This document shows, piece by piece, positions 22,275 through 26,979 of a stretch of DNA of 26,979 bases. The DNA comes from Bryobacterales bacterium. Its GTDB lineage: Bacteria > Acidobacteriota > Terriglobia > Bryobacterales > Bryobacteraceae. The notes under the pieces were generated by a model that saw only the letters and a program-made list of their open reading frames with translations, was not told where the DNA came from and did no database searches. The DNA is taken from NCBI GenBank assembly GCA_003517725.1, contig DOZZ01000251.1, positions 693 to 27,671 of the forward strand, in the 5' to 3' direction. Each line of letters opens with the position of its first letter. Position 1 is the first letter of the stretch. The translations under genes and the position numbers were made by a program.

Positions 22275-23338
22275 ACCATCCCGTTGCGCAACCCGCCGAA
22301 TTGGACGCTCTTTCGGAAAAGTGGGAGCCGCTGTTAGATGTGGGTAAATGCGAAGATTCACGCCAGGGTCCGGCGAAACTGCACTTGGTTAATGCCGTAG
22401 ACGTCTACCGGAGTGAGCACAAAGAACCCGAGGCAATCATCGACAAACTGCTTTATCCCGGCCTCTCGCTGGTGGCAGGCCGGCCGAAAGTTGGCAAGTC
22501 ATGGATTGGTATGCAAATCGCTCTCGCGGTGGCCAATAACTCAAAATTCGCTGGAAGACTCAGCACTAAGCGCCCTGGCAAGGTGCTTTATCTCGCCCTT
22601 GAAGAGTCTCAGCGGCGCACCGCACCGCGGCTGCGCAAGCTCACAAAGCAGACCGACAACCTGAAGAACATTCAGTTTGTGTACGAGATCAATCCGCTGA
22701 TGAGCGGCGGCGCCGCGCAGATCGACGCTTGCCTCACCGAAAGCCCGTGTGCGCTGGTTATCATCGACACCTTTTTTGCCATCTCGCGTCAGTCGGATCG
22801 GAAGAACGTCGATTTACTTCAGGCGGAATACAACGCGGTGAACACGCTTCGCCAGATCGCGGAGAAGCACAGTTGCGCGATCCTGCTGATCCACCATACC
22901 CGCAAGGCCGTCGGCGAGGGTGTGGACACCGTGCTGGGCACCAGCGGCATGACGGCGGCGCCTGACGCCATCTGGACGCTACGCAGGCAGCCCGACGGCG
23001 ATAGCCTTCTCACAGTCACCGGCCGCGATATCGAAGAGGTAGTCTACGGGATGCGGCTGGAGAACGGTGATCCGTTTGGGTGGAAGATCACGGGCCAAGG
23101 CGCGGAAGCTGAGCTCAGCGCCGAACGTCGCGACATCATGGAACTGCTTCGGAATGAAGGCTCACAAGTGCCGAAGATGATCGCCTCTATGCTCCGTAAG
23201 AACGCTAGTACCGTTCGGCGGTTACTCCAGATGCTTGTCAGTGACGGGATGATCGATAAGGACGGATCGACCTATAAAGTCAGCCCTTATACACACTCCC
23301 ATGAACAACATGAACAAAGAGAGCGATATGAACAGTGA
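22271..23338 (+). CDS. RepA-like hexameric replicative helicase (RecA-fold ATPase)
   Basis: A 355-aa protein from the GTG that overlaps the primase stop. Walker A is GRPKVGKS (70-77), followed by LYLALEES (106-113), Walker B ALVIIDTF (161-168) and ILLIHHTRK (204-212), which is the RepA/RSF1010-type helicase pattern. Residues about 285-335 form a winged helix (IMELLRNEGSQVPKMIASML, then TVRRLLQMLVSDGMI), an extra DNA-binding domain useful for origin recognition. The last codons read HEQHEQRERYEQ because they contain ATGAAC repeats of the downstream array. Together with the primase it would form the element's own replication initiation unit. Confidence 0.88.
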   Translation: MNHPVAQPAELDALSEKWEPLLDVGKCEDSRQGPAKLHLVNAVDVYRSEHKEPEAIIDKLLYPGLSLVAGRPKVGKSWIGMQIALAVANNSKFAGRLSTKRPGKVLYLALEESQRRTAPRLRKLTKQTDNLKNIQFVYEINPLMSGGAAQIDACLTESPCALVIIDTFFAISRQSDRKNVDLLQAEYNAVNTLRQIAEKHSCAILLIHHTRKAVGEGVDTVLGTSGMTAAPDAIWTLRRQPDGDSLLTVTGRDIEEVVYGMRLENGDPFGWKITGQGAEAELSAERRDIMELLRNEGSQVPKMIASMLRKNASTVRRLLQMLVSDGMIDKDGSTYKVSPYTHSHEQHEQRERYEQ

Positions 23339-23426
23339 GCGCGTTCATGCGTTCACGCGTTCATGTGTGGCACGGTGTTCATTTTGATCATCGCGTTCAT
23401 GCGTTCACGCTGTTCATGGCGTTCAT
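23301..23426. repeat. Iteron-like array of GTTCAT/ATGAAC, candidate replication origin
   Basis: ATGAAC occurs at 23301, 23310 and 23328 inside the helicase gene end. GTTCAY then occurs in inverse orientation at 23343, 23351, 23359, 23377, 23395, 23403, 23412 and 23421. Start spacings in the second set are 8, 8, 18, 18, 8, 9 and 9. An 18-mer GCGTTCATGCGTTCACGC is present twice, at 23341 and 23393. The position directly after a helicase with a winged-helix domain suits an origin; an operator array is the alternative. Confidence 0.7.
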
Positions 23427-23591
23427 GGAACCAAGGGTTAGGTGTGCCAAAGGGACCGGGGCGGGTCGCAGGAAGTAGGGCCAGGGGGACAGGGCGGTCT
23501 GTATACCTATGATTCTAAAGCAACTACCGTTGGACGAGGTCATTAAAACAACTTTTGGGAATTTCTGAAGGTCGATTTTGGAGGGGATGAA
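23339..23591. other. Intergenic region between helicase and small terminase
   Basis: The left half is the iteron-like array. The right half (23,430-23,580) has a G-rich stretch and two very short ATGA-linked open frames: 23,444-23,512 (22 codons, MPKGPGRVAGSRARGTGRSV) and 23,509-23,568 (19 codons, MILKQLPLDEVIKTTFGNF). The basic Gly/Pro-rich first peptide loosely recalls the N-terminus of P27 small terminases. Neither is strong enough to call a gene. Confidence 0.4.
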
Positions 23592-23894
23592 GTGAAAAGT
23601 ACCAACCAACCGCCGGCACACCTGACGGCCGCCGGTAAGAAGCTCTGGAAGAAGATCGAGGCTGAGATTGAACTGGATGAGCCCGCGTACTTGCTACTTC
23701 AAACCCTGGTCGAAAGCCACGACAGAATGCACCAGGCCCGCGAAATCCTAGCCCGCGATGGCATCTTGGTCGAAGATCGATTCGGCGTGCAGAGGGCTCA
23801 CCCGTGCATCCAGATCGAGCGCGATTCAGCCGCCGCACTCATGCGCGCTTACCGCTACCTTGGGCTGGACTTGCAACAGCCCGTGAGTAACTGA
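23592..23894 (+). CDS. Phage terminase small subunit, P27 family
   Basis: A 100-aa protein with a GTG start and an excellent GGAGGGG site 5 bases upstream. The P27 core is visible: PPAHLTAAGKKLWKKIEAE, then an acidic helix pair (LDEPAYLLLQTLVESHDRMH), ILARDGILVEDRFGVQRAHP and a C-terminal helix ending in RAYRYLGLDL. Small terminases choose the DNA to package and hand it to the large ATPase/nuclease subunit. It is shorter than many P27 members (often about 150 aa) because the basic N-terminal lead is missing. The large subunit normally encoded next door is not there. Confidence 0.82.
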   Translation: MKSTNQPPAHLTAAGKKLWKKIEAEIELDEPAYLLLQTLVESHDRMHQAREILARDGILVEDRFGVQRAHPCIQIERDSAAALMRAYRYLGLDLQQPVSN

Positions 23895-23895
23895 C

Positions 23896-24222
23896 ATGCG
23901 AATCAATCGCCGGGCTCGCGTACGGCGCCCAGGGCTCACGATGGAGCAATGGCTTGACTTGATATGCGGATCGACCTCGGGGGCCTTTGAGACGACCGCG
24001 GCGCGGCGCGAGGCGTGGGTAACGAATCGAGGCGCAATTATGGCGGACGTCGGCCCGCTGCAACGGCCGCAAGCCTTTTGGGACTACGAAGCCCTGAAAC
24101 TAGGTTGCGAAAAAGACCTGGCAGCGTTGAAAAGGCTCGACCTGCTAACTCAGGGCGAGCGGGTAATTGTGGATGACATGGAACGAAAAACGAAAAGAGG
24201 ACAACCCAATGAACCAAACTAA
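23896..24222 (+). CDS. Small phage hypothetical protein next to the small terminase
   Basis: A 108-aa protein starting 2 bases after the small terminase stop. It has a basic N-terminus (MRINRRARVRRPG), a central helix (MEQWLDLICG, ETTAARREAWVTNRGAIMAD), the phrase RPQAFWDYEALK and a charged C-terminus. The combination of an RP-x-x-F/W-W phrase and helical flanks resembles small proteins that sit beside terminases in other prophages, but I cannot name a family or function. Its end overlaps the next gene by 14 bases. It occupies the place where a large terminase would be expected. Confidence 0.65.
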   Translation: MRINRRARVRRPGLTMEQWLDLICGSTSGAFETTAARREAWVTNRGAIMADVGPLQRPQAFWDYEALKLGCEKDLAALKRLDLLTQGERVIVDDMERKTKRGQPNEPN

Positions 24223-24409
24223 CGAACAGAAATTGACAAATCTGGCCGCCGAGGTTTCAAAACTGAGCCACCTGGCGAAGTTACAGCAAGAGCGCCTCAA
24301 CAAACTCCACGACGCGGTGGCCGGGCACCAGAAAATTATCGAAGCACTTAACGGTCAACTTCAGGCGTCCACTAGCAGACCTCGAAGCCTCGGGAACTCC
24401 CTGAATTAG
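24209..24409 (+). CDS. Small coiled-coil-like protein
   Basis: A 66-aa helical protein beginning MNQTNEQKLTNLAAEVSKLS, chosen over an earlier ATG because AGAGG lies 8 bases upstream of this one. Heptad-like leucines continue through LAKLQQERLNKLHDAV. The phrase VAGHQKIIEALNGQL parallels LTGHQETIDILLKRA in the next gene, so the two look like diverged copies. Function is unknown; short coiled coils in this position can be scaffold-like or regulatory. Confidence 0.6.
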   Translation: MNQTNEQKLTNLAAEVSKLSHLAKLQQERLNKLHDAVAGHQKIIEALNGQLQASTSRPRSLGNSLN

Positions 24410-24413
24410 TCAC

Positions 24414-24605
24414 ATGAGCAAACCATCCGTTGAGGAGCAATGCGCCGCACTGGCTACACAGTTCGGGCATTTATTGGTGGTGGTCGATGCGCTGCGCGAA
24501 GCGATGATAGCCCAGCAAGCGGCGCTCACAGGTCATCAGGAAACCATCGACATTCTACTGAAGCGCGCGCGGGGAGCGGAGTATGGCGCGCCGAATGTGA
24601 ACTAG
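24414..24605 (+). CDS. Small helical protein, likely paralogue of the preceding gene
   Basis: A 63-aa protein starting 4 bases after the previous stop. It is helical (EEQCAALATQFGHLLVVVDALREAMIAQQAALTGHQETI) and shares the A-x-x-GHQ-x-x-I-x-x-L pattern with its neighbour. No signal peptide or known domain is visible. After it, coding ceases for 331 bases before the capsid gene. Confidence 0.55.
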   Translation: MSKPSVEEQCAALATQFGHLLVVVDALREAMIAQQAALTGHQETIDILLKRARGAEYGAPNVN

Positions 24606-24936
24606 AGTGAATTGCGGCAAAAATTGTTTGTAAGTCGAAATGTTTTAGGGCTAAAATATAAATAGTAACTGAACGACGACGCACTTTTGGACGACGAAGC
24701 CGAGCGCGAACCGGAAAACGAAGCCGAGCGCGGGGATGAAACGACTCCTCGACGAAACCACTTCAACGGGACGACGAAACCACTTCGGGCGCAAAAGCCG
24801 TGTTCACTAAAGTCTGAGCCGGCGGAGATAGACCACTCAGCAAGCCAAGTCCACGCGCGCTAGAAACGCGTTGCGGCCGCTGATCCACGACAGCGCAAAA
24901 AGGACGTGAATTCCGCCATCTCAGGAGTGTGTCCCT
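24606..24936 (+). promoter_or_regulatory. AT-rich promoter and repeat-bearing leader upstream of the capsid gene
   Basis: TTGTAA (24628-24633) and TAAAAT (24652-24657) are 18 bases apart in a locally AT-rich patch, a plausible promoter. The following roughly 270 bases carry two exact 15-mer pairs: ACGAAGCCGAGCGCG at 24694 and 24718, and CGACGAAACCACTTC at 24750 and 24772. A frame without ATG from 24678 reads DDEAEREPENEAERGDETTP and runs to a TAG near 24862. It might be the tail of a lost head gene. The capsid ribosome-binding site AGGAG is at 24923-24927. Confidence 0.45.
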
Positions 24937-26097
24937 ATGGACGCAATAGATCTGAAGTTAAAAGCACTTCATACCGATATCACCAAATTCGTCGATCAAA
25001 CCAACAGTAACAAGACCGCCATTCGCAACATGCAGACGCAGCTCGACGCCGTGGACCTGAAATCCCAGAACCCGCTATTCCAGGGCCGCGAGTTTGTGAA
25101 ATCGGCCGGCCAGGAAATTGTCGAAAGCTCAGCCTTCACTGAAGCCAGGGCAGACGCCTTCCGCGGCAAAACGATCAGGATTAACATGTCGGGTTCCGCG
25201 TTTCCGCGCTCTGTCAAAGCGAGCATCACGGACACGGCGCTGGGCACTCAGACTACCGGCACTATCGCGCTAGTGCGCCTGCCCGGCGTCACCGGATTGC
25301 CGCAGCAGGAGCTTCGCATCCGCGATCTCCTGAAAGTGGTCAAGTTGACCTACGGAAACGCGTACGACTGGATTCAACAATCTACGCGCACCAACGCCGC
25401 ATCTCCGCAGGTTGAAGCGGCGGCAAAATCGGAATCCACGTATCTATGGAACTCGCTCAGTGATACTGTCAAGACCATCGCGCACTACACTAACGTGTCG
25501 CGCCAGGCGCTCGATGATACCGATTGGGTGCGCACCATGATCGACTCGGAACTGATGTACGGGCTCGCGCTCAAAGAAGAAAACGAAATTCTCCAGGGCG
25601 ATGGCACCGGCCAGCACCTCAAGGGGCTGATCACTCAGGCAACGGCGTACAACACCGGGTTGAACGTGACCGCCGATACCAAGTTAGACAAGCTGAGACA
25701 CGCCAAGCTACAGGCACGCCTCGCAGGCTTGGGAACTTTTGCGCCGGACGGGATGGTTCTCAACCCGACCGACATGGCCGCTATCGAATTGATAAAGGAC
25801 GAGACGGGGGGGGCTAACAAGGGATTGTACGTGGTTGGCGATCCGAAGGGTGGCACGCCGGTCAAGTACGTGTGGGGCCTGCCGGTGGTCGAAAGCGATT
25901 CCATCGCGGCCGGTACGTTCCTGGTCGGTGCCTTCAAGACTGGCGCGATGCTGGTTGACCGGATGGAGGCAACACTGGAAATCTCGTACGAGCATGCCTC
26001 GAACTTCATCACGAACATGGCTACGGTGCTCTGTGAAGAGCGGATCGGGCTCGCCTGTACGCGTCCCGGCGCGTTCATCTACGGCACGGGGTTCTAA
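24937..26097 (+). CDS. HK97-fold phage major capsid protein
   Basis: A 386-aa protein, almost exactly the length of HK97 gp5. An N-terminal helical delta-like region spans about 1-100 (LKLKALHTDITKFVDQTNSN, IRNMQTQLDAVDL) and serves as internal scaffold in this family. The shell fold follows, with the E-loop area (YDWIQQSTRTNAASPQVEAA), the spine helix (VSRQALDDTDWVRTMIDSEL), NGDG-like LQGDGTGQHLKGLI and the P/A domain (FAPDGMVLNPTDMAAIELIK; VWGLPVVESDSIAAGTFLVG). It builds the icosahedral shell. AGGAG lies 9 bases before the ATG. Such capsids usually need a protease to trim the delta region, and none is encoded nearby. Confidence 0.93.
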   Translation: MDAIDLKLKALHTDITKFVDQTNSNKTAIRNMQTQLDAVDLKSQNPLFQGREFVKSAGQEIVESSAFTEARADAFRGKTIRINMSGSAFPRSVKASITDTALGTQTTGTIALVRLPGVTGLPQQELRIRDLLKVVKLTYGNAYDWIQQSTRTNAASPQVEAAAKSESTYLWNSLSDTVKTIAHYTNVSRQALDDTDWVRTMIDSELMYGLALKEENEILQGDGTGQHLKGLITQATAYNTGLNVTADTKLDKLRHAKLQARLAGLGTFAPDGMVLNPTDMAAIELIKDETGGANKGLYVVGDPKGGTPVKYVWGLPVVESDSIAAGTFLVGAFKTGAMLVDRMEATLEISYEHASNFITNMATVLCEERIGLACTRPGAFIYGTGF

Positions 26098-26101
26098 GGT
26101 T

Positions 26102-26131
26102 TTGGTGCCGTTATCCATATGGCGGCACCAA
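26102..26131. other. Hairpin 1 after the capsid gene
   Basis: TTGGTGCCG (26102-26110) and CGGCACCAA (26123-26131) are perfect 9-base arms around a 12-base loop. It begins 5 bases after the capsid stop codon and has no T-run, so it may be an mRNA-stabilising or processing structure rather than a terminator. Confidence 0.6.
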
Positions 26132-26133
26132 TC

Positions 26134-26154
26134 GGCCCGTCCGGGAAGCGGGCC
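26134..26154. other. Hairpin 2 after the capsid gene
   Basis: GGCCCG (26134-26139) pairs with CGGGCC (26149-26154) around a 9-base loop. It lies 2 bases after hairpin 1 and has no T-run of its own. Confidence 0.5.
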
Positions 26155-26161
26155 ATCAGCG

Positions 26162-26193
26162 GGCGCGGCGGATAACTTTCGCCGCGCCGTTTT
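26162..26193 (+). terminator. Intrinsic-terminator-like hairpin before the tape-measure gene
   Basis: GGCGCGGCG (26162-26170) pairs with CGCCGCGCC (26180-26188) around GATAACTTT, followed by GTTTTCC. The stem is nine GC pairs and a short T-run follows, as in weak rho-independent terminators. Placed between capsid and tape-measure genes it could step down expression after the abundant capsid protein. Confidence 0.6.
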
Positions 26194-26212
26194 CCAGAAA
26201 GAAGCCTAACCC

Positions 26213-26979
26213 ATGTCCGTATCCGTCGGAACGCTGACCATCGACCTGCTGGCCAATACAGCCACGTTCACAAAGTCGATGGATAAAGCCGCGCATCTCA
26301 GCGCCAAGACGGCTACGGACATCTCGAAGTCGCTCCAGAAGATCACGGCGATGGGCGTGGCGATGTCTACGGCGATTGGCACGGGCCTTGCCGCGATGAT
26401 CGAGTCGAGCGTCAACATCATCAGGCACACGGATATGTTGGCGCAATCCGCGGGCACCACGACGGAAAAGTTCTCCGTATTGAGCTACGCTGCCAAACGC
26501 AGCCACTTGGAGATGGACGACGTTGCGAAGGGCATGGAGAAGCTGGCCAAGTCCGCGCTCTATGCGCAGAACGGTAATAAGGTCCTGGCCAATATCTTTC
26601 AACGCCTCGGCATCAACGTCGAAGCGTCCAAGGGTAAGCTGAAAGACACCTCGGATATTTTCCAAGAAGTAGCGGTGAAGTTCTCGCAGATGGGGACCGG
26701 AGCCGGGAAGACGGCGCTTGCGATGATGCTATTCAGCAGGGCTGGAGCGGGGATGATCCCGATGTTAAACGATATCGGAAAACACTTCGCTGAGGTTTAC
26801 GACGAGGCTAAGCGGTTCGGATTAATCATCGGCAACGAGGTTCCAGCGCAAGCTAAAGAGTTTCACGAACTCACCATACAACTGAAGTCTGCGCTCGAAG
26901 GCTTCAAGTTGCAGTTGACGGCTTCGGCACTTCCAGCGCTTCAGGAATTTGCCGAGCGGATGGAAGACCTTGGCAAGAA
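26213..26979 (+). CDS. Phage tail tape-measure protein, N-terminal part (cut by window edge)
   Basis: The 255 visible residues start VGTLTIDLLANTATFTKSMD after MSVS, the typical opening of TMP_2/lambda H-like tape-measure proteins. A hydrophobic helix follows (ITAMGVAMSTAIGTGLAAMI), then repeated helices with SAGTTTEKFSVLSYAAKRS and MGTGAGKTALAMMLFSRAGAGM. Tape measures set tail length in siphophages and contact the membrane at injection. The gene should run on for 1-3 kb. No clear ribosome-binding site precedes the ATG. It follows the capsid gene with only three hairpins between, whereas connectors, tail tube and chaperones normally intervene. Confidence 0.85.
   Translation, partial: MSVSVGTLTIDLLANTATFTKSMDKAAHLSAKTATDISKSLQKITAMGVAMSTAIGTGLAAMIESSVNIIRHTDMLAQSAGTTTEKFSVLSYAAKRSHLEMDDVAKGMEKLAKSALYAQNGNKVLANIFQRLGINVEASKGKLKDTSDIFQEVAVKFSQMGTGAGKTALAMMLFSRAGAGMIPMLNDIGKHFAEVYDEAKRFGLIIGNEVPAQAKEFHELTIQLKSALEGFKLQLTASALPALQEFAERMEDLGK

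Larger units (their letters stand above)
19725..26979. mobile_element. Left part of a tRNA-Lys-integrated prophage or phage satellite (continues beyond window)
   Basis: The left boundary is the tRNA-Lys 3' fragment at 19,725-19,772. Inside are an excisionase-like HTH gene, a TOPRIM primase, a RepA-like helicase, an iteron-like array, a P27-type small terminase, an HK97-fold capsid protein and a tape-measure protein, all on the plus strand. Integrase, repressor, large terminase, portal, protease and major tail protein are not present in the visible 7.2 kb. The right end lies outside the window. Confidence 0.85.

Noticed and set aside
23301..23426. CRISPR array
   Set aside because: Repeat units are 6-18 bases with 2-12 base gaps and occur in both orientations; no spacer-sized unique sequences and no cas genes.
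24690..24790. CRISPR or tandem-repeat gene
   Set aside because: Only two copies of each 15-mer are present and the enclosing frame has no ATG or ribosome-binding site.

Overview
The window is a high-GC bacterial chromosome segment (1 to about 19,720) followed by the left end of an integrated phage-like element (about 19,725 to the window edge). Tat-tagged sugar-type enzymes (an enolase-superfamily dehydratase and a Gfo/Idh/MocA oxidoreductase), a penicillin-acylase-family protein and dense same-strand gene packing suggest a soil bacterium of the Acidobacteriota, perhaps close to Solibacter/Bryobacter. That assignment is inference from protein style, not from a marker search.

Chromosomal part. 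The start of purA (minus) is divergent from an unknown 153-aa gene, pheS, pheT and a Tat-exported mandelate-racemase-family dehydratase; pheS/pheT and pheT/dehydratase each overlap by an ATGA. A minus-strand pair follows: a CNNM/CBS/CorC_HlyC membrane protein and an AI-2E-family permease. Next come, on plus, a membrane-anchored penicillin acylase homologue and a PLP aminotransferase, then a hairpin-rich intergenic region (11,014-11,349). A four-gene minus-strand cluster follows: Tat-tagged Gfo/Idh/MocA oxidoreductase, a large GT-C-like membrane protein, a low-molecular-weight phosphatase and a secreted alpha/beta hydrolase. Then, on plus, a Crp/Fnr regulator, coaD, an aspartate-type aminotransferase and manA, the last three overlapping. 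manA is followed by the C-terminal remnant of a GNAT acetyltransferase.

Element. At 19,725-19,772 (minus) lies the 3' part of a tRNA-Lys(CUU) gene, from within the anticodon stem to the encoded CCA, with no D-arm or 5' acceptor strand beside it. This is the expected scar of integration into a tRNA gene and marks the left end. Inside are arm-type repeats, a structured leader, an unknown 182-aa gene, four TCGCCCAC repeats before an excisionase-like HTH gene, and a tightly overlapping run of small genes ending in a TOPRIM primase and a RepA-like helicase. An iteron-like array of GTTCAT/ATGAAC motifs starts inside the helicase gene's 3' end. The packaging/structural part is a P27-family small terminase, three small proteins, a 330-bp AT-rich, repeat-bearing gap, an HK97-fold major capsid protein, three tandem hairpins and a tape-measure protein cut by the window edge.

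The most interesting point is what is missing. No large terminase, portal, protease, head-tail connector or major tail protein lies where each is normally found; instead there are two structured non-coding gaps. This fits a capsid-encoding satellite or streamlined element, a deleted prophage, or genes relocated beyond the window. The right end, including any integrase and the restored tRNA-Lys, is not visible.
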